Source: Roseateles terrae (GTDB lineage: Bacteria; Pseudomonadota; Gammaproteobacteria; Burkholderiales; Burkholderiaceae_C). From it: a DNA stretch of 64,000 nucleotides. Each line of letters starts with the position of its first letter. Within the stretch, counting starts at the first letter, position 1. The translations under genes were made by a program, and so were the position numbers. The stretch covers positions 1-64,000 of the forward strand of contig NZ_JACHXO010000001.1 of the NCBI RefSeq assembly GCF_014192155.1, read 5' to 3'. Below the pieces are notes generated by a model that ran no database searches, had not been told where the DNA came from, and worked only from the letters and a program-made list of their open reading frames with translations. This document shows, one piece after another, positions 57,359 through 64,000 of the stretch.

Positions 57359-58543
57359 ATGCCACATCTCATCGTGTTCTCGCATTTGCGCTGGGGATTT
57401 GTCTATCAGCGTCCTCAACATCTGATGTCGCGGCTCGCGTCCGCTTACCAGGTGCTCTTCATCGAAGAACCGGTGCTGGATCGCACCGGTCCGGCGCGGA
57501 TCGAGAGCCGATTGGAATCCCCTCCCGGCGGCGGTGCACCGGTCGAGGTGCTGGTGCCCTACACACCGGTCAGCGCCCCCGGCTTCGACGATGCGCAGCT
57601 GCCCAGTTTGCTGCCCCTGCTCGAACAGGCACTGGCCGAGCGCGGCGTGCGCGACTATCTCGTCTGGCTCTACACCCCGATGGCCTTGCCGCTCACGGCG
57701 GAGCTGATGCCCCGCGCCCTGGTGTATGACTGCATGGACGAGCTCTCGGCCTTCAAACATGCGCCGCCCCAGCTGCGTCAGCGCGAAAGTGCCCTGATGC
57801 AGTCGGCGGATCTGGTGCTGTGTGGCGGACCTGCCCTGCATCAGGCCAAGCGCCACCAGAATCCGCGTGTCTATTGCCTGCCCAGTGCGGTGGACGCCGC
57901 TCACTTCTCGCCGATGCGGCTGGACGCCAGCAGTGCGGAAGCGGCAGAAGCCGAACGGATGCAGGCCGGCATCGGCGGACCGCGCCTGGGCTTCTTTGGT
58001 GTGATCGACGAACGCATGGACCTGGCCCTGGTGAATGCCATGGCTGCTGCGCGTCCGGACTGGCAATTCGTGATGGCCGGCCCCGTCGTCAAGATCTCGC
58101 AGGAAGACCTGCCGCGCCATCCCAATCTGCATTGGCTGGGCATGCAGCGTTATCCCGTGCTGCCGTACCTGCTTTCCAGCTGGGACGTCTGCCTGATGCC
58201 GTTTGCACTCAATGAATCGACCCGCTTCATCAGCCCGACCAAGACGCTGGAATATCTGGCGGGCGAAAAGCCGGTCGTCAGCACCCCGGTGACCGACGTG
58301 GTGGGCCTGTATGGCTCGGTGGTGCGTGTGGCCGATGACGCGGAAGGCTTTTTGCGCCACTGCGAAGAGGCGCTGGGCTTGAGCGCCGCGCAGCGGCAGC
58401 GTGAGGTGCAGTCCTCGATGGCGGTGGTGGCCGCCTCCAGCTGGGATGCCAGCGCGGCGCAGGTGCGCCGCTGGCTGGCCGATGTGGCCCGTCCGGCCCA
58501 TCCGCTGGCCGCTGTGGCCGGCACCCGGTTGAGGGCTGCCTGA
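57359..58543 (+). CDS. GT4-like glycosyltransferase
   Basis: 394 aa from ATG 57359. GT-B fold: N-terminal LIVFSHLRWGFVYQRPQHLM, VYDCMDELSAF, and C-terminal LGFFGVIDERMDLALV, FISPTKTLEYLAGEKPVVSTPV (the donor-binding region). Transfers a sugar from a nucleotide donor; acceptor unknown. The amidohydrolase gene starts 2 bases after its stop. Resembles the glycosyltransferase family 1 enzymes that read 'SHLRWxFVxQRPQH', often found in exopolysaccharide loci. Confidence 0.85.
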   Translation: MPHLIVFSHLRWGFVYQRPQHLMSRLASAYQVLFIEEPVLDRTGPARIESRLESPPGGGAPVEVLVPYTPVSAPGFDDAQLPSLLPLLEQALAERGVRDYLVWLYTPMALPLTAELMPRALVYDCMDELSAFKHAPPQLRQRESALMQSADLVLCGGPALHQAKRHQNPRVYCLPSAVDAAHFSPMRLDASSAEAAEAERMQAGIGGPRLGFFGVIDERMDLALVNAMAAARPDWQFVMAGPVVKISQEDLPRHPNLHWLGMQRYPVLPYLLSSWDVCLMPFALNESTRFISPTKTLEYLAGEKPVVSTPVTDVVGLYGSVVRVADDAEGFLRHCEEALGLSAAQRQREVQSSMAVVAASSWDASAAQVRRWLADVARPAHPLAAVAGTRLRAA

Positions 58544-58545
58544 CC

Positions 58546-59487
58546 ATGATCATCGACGCCCACCTTCACTGCACCGGTCGGGAAAATACCGACGATGTGC
58601 TGCGCACCCTGGATGAAGCCGGCATCGACAAGGGCGTGCTGCTGGCCCCGTTTCTCGGGGACGGCTACTCGCTGGACGACGCCGCCTCGCTGCGGCGGGC
58701 CAATGAGCATCTCTCGCGCCTGGTGCGCCGTCATCCGGACCGCCTGATCGGCTTTGCGGTGGTCGATCCACGCGACCCCCAGGCGCCGGAGGACCTTCGC
58801 TACGCGATTGAAGACCTCGGTCTGCGCGGCTGCAAGATGGTGCCGACCGGCTGGTATCCGTATGAAGAGCGGGTACAGCCGGTGTTCGCCGTCGCCAATG
58901 CGCTGGCCTTGCCGCTGCTGTTCCACAGCGGCATCTTCATCGACGGGCGCTCGGGGCGCTTTTGCCGTCCCACCTATTTCGAGGCGCTGCGTGACCATCC
59001 GCGCACGCGGGTGGCGCTGGCCCACATGGGCTGGCCCTGGACCGATGAGGCGCTGGCGGTCGCGCTGATCGACCGCATCCACGGCATCCCGCATGAACAG
59101 GCGCAGTTCCGCCTGGACATTTCCTTCGGACCGCCACCGGCCTATCGCCGCGAGGTGCTGGCCCGCATGCTGGATGTGCTGGGCGCCGGCTCGCTGCAAT
59201 TCGGCAGCGATTGTTTCCTGCCGTGTTCCGGCGCCCATGTGAAGGAGCGCCGACAGTGGGTGACGGACCTGATGGATGAACTGGATCTGGGCGCCGACAC
59301 CCGCCAGCGCATCTGGTGCGACACCGCAGCCGCGTGGCTCGGTCTCAAGCTGGATGCGGACGCCGGGACGCAAAGCCGCGCCCATCCGTCGCATCTGCTG
59401 CCCCGTCTCAGTGCCAATGATGAGGACGGTGCCGGTGGCGCCGCCCAAGCCCAGGTGCCGCGCCCCTGGCGTCCGATCTGCTGCTGA
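58546..59487 (+). CDS. Amidohydrolase family protein (Amidohydro_2)
   Basis: 313 aa TIM-barrel metal-dependent hydrolase. Metal ligands are suggested by IDAHLHC at the N-terminus, a His in LLFHSGIF, a His in ALAHMGWPW and an Asp in FGSDCFLP. It resembles the amidohydrolase-2 group that includes decarboxylases and lactonases. Tightly placed between two glycosyltransferase genes, so it probably acts on a sugar-derived intermediate or trims a modification. The C-terminal ~50 residues are low complexity. Confidence 0.82.
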   Translation: MIIDAHLHCTGRENTDDVLRTLDEAGIDKGVLLAPFLGDGYSLDDAASLRRANEHLSRLVRRHPDRLIGFAVVDPRDPQAPEDLRYAIEDLGLRGCKMVPTGWYPYEERVQPVFAVANALALPLLFHSGIFIDGRSGRFCRPTYFEALRDHPRTRVALAHMGWPWTDEALAVALIDRIHGIPHEQAQFRLDISFGPPPAYRREVLARMLDVLGAGSLQFGSDCFLPCSGAHVKERRQWVTDLMDELDLGADTRQRIWCDTAAAWLGLKLDADAGTQSRAHPSHLLPRLSANDEDGAGGAAQAQVPRPWRPICC

Positions 59488-59535
59488 TCAGCAGCATCGG
59501 CGGGCCGCGGAAGATCAACGAGCTGAAAGCTCCCC

Positions 59536-60729
59536 ATGGATAAAACGACCCTGGCACGACTCGACGCGCCGAGCCCACGGCTGCATGTAATGGAAGTGGT
59601 GGGCAACGGCATCGTCGGCGGCATGGAGCGCTGCGTCGAACGCCTCATCGACCATCTGGGCCAGGGGGACCGCTTCCGGTTCACCGTGCTCTGTCCCTTT
59701 GAAGGGGACTTCAGCGACCGCGTCCGCGCCGCCGGCGCGGAGGTGGTGGTGGTGCCCATGCCGGAAGATCCGCCGTGGGCCGCCATCCAGATGGTGACCG
59801 GACTGATCCGCCACGCGCGAGTCGACCTGCTGCATGCCCACCTGCCCAATGCCCATCAGCTGGCGGGCCTGGTGGGACGCCTGGCCGGCGTGCCGGTGGT
59901 CTCCACCATCCACGGCCGGCAGATCATCATGCCCGACCTGGAAGTGCACCGCATGGTGGGCAGTCACCTGAGCGTCGTCTGCCAGCACAGCTACTACCAC
60001 GCACTGGGGCTCGGCATCGACCCGGACAAGCTCAGCTGCGAACCCAATGGCGTCGACACGCTGGCCTTCCGTCCCGGTCCGCGGCCGGAGCAGGGCCTGC
60101 GCGAGCGCTTTGGCCTGCCGCGCGACACCCTGCTGGTCGGCCTGGTGGGACGTCTTTCCCCGGAGAAAGCGCCGGACGTGTTCCTGCGCGCGGCGTCGCT
60201 GCTGCATGAGCGCATGCCGGAGGTGCACTTCATGGTGGTGGGCGAAGGCCCGATGCGGGCGCAACTGGTCGAGGCGATCGATCGGCAGGGCTTGCCGTCG
60301 CATGTGCACATGGTCGGTCGTATCGACGACGTGCTCCCGGTCTATCACGACCTCGATCTGCAGGTGAGCAGCTCCCATTCGGAAGCCATGCCGCTGGCGC
60401 TGATGGAGGGCATGGCCACCGGGCTTCCGGTCATCGCCACCCGCGTGGGCGGCGTGCCGGAGATCGTCGAGCATGGGCGCAGTGGATGGCTGGTGGCCGC
60501 ACGCGATCACGAGGACATTGCCGGGCGCATGGCGCAGATGCTCTCCCAGCCGGAGCTGCGTCGCAGCATGGGCCAGCGGGCACGCATCAGCATGGAGCAG
60601 CGACACGGCCTCCCGCAGCGGCTGGAGGCCGTGGCCCTGCGATTGCAGCAGTTGGCACGGCCGCTGGCATTGGAGCCGCGTCGCATCGCCAGTGCACCGC
60701 CGTTGACGGGCACCGGGCTTGCCGCATGA
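59536..60729 (+). CDS. GT4 glycosyltransferase
   Basis: 397 aa. GT-B enzyme: N-terminal HVMEVVGNGIVGGMERCVERL acceptor-side motif, LLHAHLPNAHQLAG, C-terminal LVGLVGRLSPEKAPDVFLRA, and the donor-binding EAMPLALMEGMATGLPVIATRVGGVPEIV with the E-x7-E pair. Likely builds a glycan or glycolipid with its neighbours. Same strand and 48 bases after the amidohydrolase. Confidence 0.9.
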   Translation: MDKTTLARLDAPSPRLHVMEVVGNGIVGGMERCVERLIDHLGQGDRFRFTVLCPFEGDFSDRVRAAGAEVVVVPMPEDPPWAAIQMVTGLIRHARVDLLHAHLPNAHQLAGLVGRLAGVPVVSTIHGRQIIMPDLEVHRMVGSHLSVVCQHSYYHALGLGIDPDKLSCEPNGVDTLAFRPGPRPEQGLRERFGLPRDTLLVGLVGRLSPEKAPDVFLRAASLLHERMPEVHFMVVGEGPMRAQLVEAIDRQGLPSHVHMVGRIDDVLPVYHDLDLQVSSSHSEAMPLALMEGMATGLPVIATRVGGVPEIVEHGRSGWLVAARDHEDIAGRMAQMLSQPELRRSMGQRARISMEQRHGLPQRLEAVALRLQQLARPLALEPRRIASAPPLTGTGLAA

Positions 60730-60818
60730 GCTGTGCACAGGGCCGACGTCCCCGCTTCGGGGTGTACGCCTGGTTCTACGCGTAATCCTGTTTGATTCAA
60801 CGATTCAAGGAGATTGCC

Positions 60819-61328
60819 ATGAACAACCGTTCGAAGATCACCACTCTGGCCATGGCTGTGGCACTGGCCGGCGGCGTCGGCATCCTGCATGCACAAAGCG
60901 GCAATGGCGGCGGCAACGGGCAAGGCAGCTCGGGCACCACCAGCGCCCGGGACCGCACCAATGATCCGCTGTCCAACAACAATGACCAGATGAAGTCGGG
61001 CACCGCCACGACCCGTTCGACCACCAACAATGGCATGAACAACTCGGCCACGGGGACTAACAGCACCACGACGAACAACAACACGATGAACAGCACCGGC
61101 ACGGCCGCCGACGGGACGGGCGCTGCACCGAACAATGGGAACAATCCCAACACGACCGACACGTGGAAGGACCCGAACCGTACCAACGGGAACAACACGA
61201 ACAACATGAACAGCGGCAACAACAGCACGTCCAACATGGACCCGAACAGCTCGGGTGCCATGTCGACGGACAACACGTCCGCCGGTTCTCGCGACTCGAC
61301 GCTGCCGGCACGCGCCGACCGTAACTGA
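60819..61328 (+). CDS. Secreted Asn/Thr/Gly-rich low-complexity protein
   Basis: 169 aa from ATG 60819, set by AAGGAG 6 bases upstream. A signal peptide ends near LHAQ (residue ~29). The mature part is almost wholly Asn, Thr, Ser and Gly (NNGMNNSATGTNSTTTNNN) with a few charged breaks such as DTWKDPNR. No domain. Probably disordered and periplasmic or surface-exposed; a possible glycan-decorated or matrix protein, which is only inference. Ends at a textbook terminator. Confidence 0.7.
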   Translation: MNNRSKITTLAMAVALAGGVGILHAQSGNGGGNGQGSSGTTSARDRTNDPLSNNNDQMKSGTATTRSTTNNGMNNSATGTNSTTTNNNTMNSTGTAADGTGAAPNNGNNPNTTDTWKDPNRTNGNNTNNMNSGNNSTSNMDPNSSGAMSTDNTSAGSRDSTLPARADRN

Positions 61329-61349
61329 TCGCTCTTTGAGCGAGACCCA

Positions 61350-61376
61350 CAGCGACCTTCGGGTCGCTTTTTTTTG
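61350..61376 (+). terminator. Terminator with TTCG tetraloop
   Basis: AGCGACC-TTCG-GGTCGCT stem followed by eight or more Ts, 22 bases past the stop of the Asn/Thr-rich protein. Very strong rho-independent terminator. Confidence 0.9.
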
Positions 61377-61578
61377 TTTCTGCGGGTGAGGCACGGAGAT
61401 CGGGCTTGTCGGTCGATTTTTCCGATCGCCGAACGATGTCAGCCCCGAAGTTCATTAGACGGCCCATTGAAGTCAAAGATCGGAGAAAACACCGATGAAC
61501 AGGGGACATCCGGTCGGCGAAGAGAAGCGCTGCTGGTATGTGCATTGCCGCTTCTCTGGCATCACGAATGGAGTCGTC

Positions 61579-63039
61579 ATGGCAGACCAGTCCTTGAGAG
61601 TGGCATTGATCAGTGAGCATGCCTCCCCGCTGGCGCAGCAGGGCAGTGTGGATGCGGGTGGACAGAATGTGTATGTGCAGCATGTGGCCGCAGCGCTCGC
61701 GCGGCGGGGTCATCATGTGGACGTGCTGACCCGGCGCGACCAGCGCCACCTGCCGACGGCAGTGGACATGCGGCCCGGCGTTCGGGTGCTGCATATCGAT
61801 GCGGGACCGCCGTCGTTCGTGCCCAAGGAGCAGTTGATGCCCTACATGAAGGCATTCGGCACCGAGGCCCTTCGCCTGATGCGCCGCAGCCTGCCGTATG
61901 ACGTGGTGCATGCCAATTTCTTCATGTCGGGCGTGGTGGGACTGCGGCTGCAGCGGCAGCTGCAATTGCCCCTGATGCAGACCTTCCATGCGCTGGGGGC
62001 CGTCCGGCAGCTGCATCAACGCGAGGCGGATGCCTTTCCGCCGGAGCGACTGCTGCTGGAGCGCCGCATCGCCTGTGAAGCGGATTGCGTGATCGCGGAG
62101 TGTCCGCAGGATGCGCACGACCTCGTCACCCATTACGGCGCGCCGCCCGGACGCATTGCCCAGGTCCCCTGCGGTGTGGACCTGGAGGAATTCGGACCCG
62201 GCGACCGCCGCTCGGCCCGTCGCCGCCTGGGTCTGCCCGATGACGAGTTCATCGTGCTGCAACTGGGGCGGCTGGTGCCGCGCAAGGGCATCGACAACGT
62301 CATCCGTGCTGTCGGTCGACTGGATCGCAGCACGCCGTGGCGCCTGCTGGTGGTCGGCGGCGATACGGTCGTGCCCGACGACGTCCGCACGCCCGAGATC
62401 GGCCGTCTGCGCCGCGTGGCACAGGAGGAGGGCTGCGAACCCTGGGTGCAGTTTGTCGGCCGTCGGGACCGCGAGCAGCTGAGGGACTACTACCTGGCCG
62501 CCGACGTCTTCGTCACCACGCCCTGGTACGAGCCCTTCGGCATCACGCCGCTGGAAGCCATGGCCTGCGGCACGCCGGTCATCGGGGCTGAGGTGGGCGG
62601 CATTCAGCACACCGTGGTCGATGGGCTGACCGGCTATCTGGTGCCGCCGAAGGACCCCGAGTCGCTCGCCCTCCGGTTGCAAGATCTGCGCAGCCATCCC
62701 GAACTCGCCCGCATGATGGGCCGGGCCGGCCTGGCGCGTGTGCAGCGTGAATTCACCTGGGACAGCGTGGCCGAGAAGCTGAGTCAGGTCTACACGCGCG
62801 TGGCCCGTCAGCGTCGCATGCGTGCGGCGGAGACGTCTCTGCGCCTGATGTCTCACAGCGGTGCGTCGGCGGGTGCCGGTGCGGCCCTCATTCCGACCGA
62901 CCAGCTCGCCGCCGCGCGTGCACTGCAGGAACGTCGGACGACGGCAGATCTGGCGGTCCGGGGGGAACCTGCGCCCACTGAGTTGACACAGGTCGCCGCC
63001 ATGGCCGAGATGCCACGGCAATGGCTGGGGGCCAAATGA
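61579..63039 (+). CDS. GT4 glycosyltransferase (sucrose-synthase/MshA-like group)
   Basis: 486 aa from ATG 61579, with GGAG 6 bases ahead; the frame is open 28 codons further. N-terminal SVDAGGQNVYVQHVAAALARRG is the glycine-rich loop of the sucrose-synthase-like GT4 group; LQLGRLVPRKGIDNVIRAV and YEPFGITPLEAMACGTPVIG (E-x7-E) form the donor site. The C-terminal ~70 residues are an Ala/Arg-rich extension. Overlaps the next gene by 4 bases. Confidence 0.9.
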   Translation: MADQSLRVALISEHASPLAQQGSVDAGGQNVYVQHVAAALARRGHHVDVLTRRDQRHLPTAVDMRPGVRVLHIDAGPPSFVPKEQLMPYMKAFGTEALRLMRRSLPYDVVHANFFMSGVVGLRLQRQLQLPLMQTFHALGAVRQLHQREADAFPPERLLLERRIACEADCVIAECPQDAHDLVTHYGAPPGRIAQVPCGVDLEEFGPGDRRSARRRLGLPDDEFIVLQLGRLVPRKGIDNVIRAVGRLDRSTPWRLLVVGGDTVVPDDVRTPEIGRLRRVAQEEGCEPWVQFVGRRDREQLRDYYLAADVFVTTPWYEPFGITPLEAMACGTPVIGAEVGGIQHTVVDGLTGYLVPPKDPESLALRLQDLRSHPELARMMGRAGLARVQREFTWDSVAEKLSQVYTRVARQRRMRAAETSLRLMSHSGASAGAGAALIPTDQLAAARALQERRTTADLAVRGEPAPTELTQVAAMAEMPRQWLGAK

Positions 63040-64000
63040 CGGGAGACCTGTTGGATCAGGAACGTCACCGTCGCTGGCACAACGTGCGGCGTGTGCTGCT
63101 GGTGCGGCTGGACAATCTCGGTGACGTGCTGATGAGCACGCCCGCGTTTGCCGCCGTGCGCGAGACCTTGCCCTGGGCCCACCTGACCTTGCTGGCCGCG
63201 CCCGGCACCGAAGCCTTGCGGCCGCATCTGGACATGGTCGACGAGATTGTGGGGTTCAACGCCTCCTGGATGAAGGCAGGCGCTGCCCGACTCGACCAGG
63301 AACCTGCGGACCTGCGGGGCGAAGCCGAGCGTCATCTGGTGCGCCGCCTGAGCCGGGCGCACTTTGATGCGGCCATTGTCTTCACCGTCTGCACCCAGAG
63401 CGCCTTGCCTGCAGCGCTGCTGTGCCGCATGGCCGGCATTCCGCTGGCGGTGGCCCATGTGCGGGAGCGGGCCTACGGCCTGCTCAGCGATGAGCTGCCG
63501 GATCCGGATGTGGTGCGGGACGGCATGCGGCATGAGGTGCAGCGCCAGCTCGATCTGGTGGCGCATGTCGGACTGTTCACCCGCGACGACCGCCTGCGTT
63601 TCAAGGTGCTGCCCAAGGACCGGCTGTCGGCCGCCGCCGCGCTGAAGGCCGCAGGGCTGCGTCCCGGCCAGCCTTATGTCATGGTGCATCCGGGGGCGAG
63701 TGCGCCGTCACGCCGTTACGCCCCGGCAGCCTTTGGCGAGGCGGCCGATCTGATGCGCAGCGATCCGGCCCTGGCGGATGCCGCGGTCCTCTTCTGTGCC
63801 GGTGGCAGCGAGCAGCCGCTGATCGACGAAGCCCGCGCAGTGATGCGCTTCCCCAGCCTGGTGCTGGCAAAGCCGCCCAGCCTGGGTGAGCTGGCGGCGC
63901 TGATTGAAGGGGCTCTCGTGCTGGTGGCCAACAACAGCGGGCCGGTCCACCTGGCGGCTGCCGTCGGCACACCGGTGGTGGACCTGTATGCATTGACCAA
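63036..64000 (+). CDS. GT9 heptosyltransferase-like protein (3' end outside window)
   Basis: Start ATG 63036 overlaps the previous stop (ATGA). At least 321 codons, open to the window edge. GT9 signatures: VLLVRLDNLGDVLMSTPAF at the N-terminus, VMVHPGASAPSRRYAPAAFG and NNSGPVHLAAAVGTPVVDLYA near the end shown. GT9 enzymes such as WaaC and WaaF transfer heptose from ADP-heptose onto LPS core. Here it sits in a GT4 operon away from the usual waa genes, so the acceptor may be different. Confidence 0.9.
   Translation, partial: MTGDLLDQERHRRWHNVRRVLLVRLDNLGDVLMSTPAFAAVRETLPWAHLTLLAAPGTEALRPHLDMVDEIVGFNASWMKAGAARLDQEPADLRGEAERHLVRRLSRAHFDAAIVFTVCTQSALPAALLCRMAGIPLAVAHVRERAYGLLSDELPDPDVVRDGMRHEVQRQLDLVAHVGLFTRDDRLRFKVLPKDRLSAAAALKAAGLRPGQPYVMVHPGASAPSRRYAPAAFGEAADLMRSDPALADAAVLFCAGGSEQPLIDEARAVMRFPSLVLAKPPSLGELAALIEGALVLVANNSGPVHLAAAVGTPVVDLYALT

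Overview
The window is about 64 kb of GC-rich chromosomal DNA. Its gene content fits a betaproteobacterium of the order Burkholderiales, probably near Roseateles, Mitsuaria or Rubrivivax. The signs are a complete isc operon, a solitary rsxB next to nth, intracellular PHB depolymerase, a PEP-CTERM protein, 6S RNA directly after zapA, and an ftsK-lolA-rarA run. The taxon is inferred from gene content and protein resemblance only. No rRNA, tRNA, CRISPR array, complete prophage or complete insertion sequence was seen.

Layout: 1-1750 holds class I fumarase. 1750-4220 is a small, less GC-rich island with a secreted hypothetical protein, a 45-codon ORF, a PIN-domain nuclease, and the broken remains of a phage-type endonuclease (NUMOD3 motif plus a zinc-finger-like tail). 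Its far edge carries a diverged copy of the start of the fumarase gene. 4225-6100 holds a PEP-CTERM protein and small hypotheticals. 6264-13548 is core metabolism and regulation: nhaA, a YqhA-family protein, acs, a DUF3016 protein, rpmG-rpmB, trxB and a Crp/Fnr regulator. 13607-19254 reads ftsK-lolA-rarA and a solute-binding protein. 19339-26753 holds a large Reg_prop sensor kinase, a glycine-zipper protein, a TRAP transporter pair without its binding protein, a DUF442 protein and yqeY; rpsU follows. 27654-36578 holds a PAS protein with a degenerate GGDEF domain, an EVE-domain protein, 6S RNA, zapA with a coiled-coil partner, nth, rsxB, phaZ, an aromatic/aspartate aminotransferase and uvrB. 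37020-42568 is iscR-iscS-iscU-iscA-hscB-hscA-fdx, followed by tsaD, an ABC substrate-binding protein, an MFS exporter and a NarL-type response regulator.

The accessory part of most interest is 47.7-64 kb. It combines general-stress-type proteins (CsbD, PRC-barrel, a YihY/BrkB membrane protein), very low-complexity Gly/Tyr/Gln-rich and Asn/Thr-rich proteins, a NodU-type carbamoyltransferase, an ABC exporter fused to a kinase-like region and an intact receiver domain, an amidohydrolase, three GT4-like glycosyltransferases and a heptosyltransferase-like GT9 cut by the window edge. I read this as a possible stress-linked cell-envelope or exported-glycan locus whose exporter may be controlled by phosphorylation. 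The gene order and the fusion are seen in the sequence; the joint function is inference.
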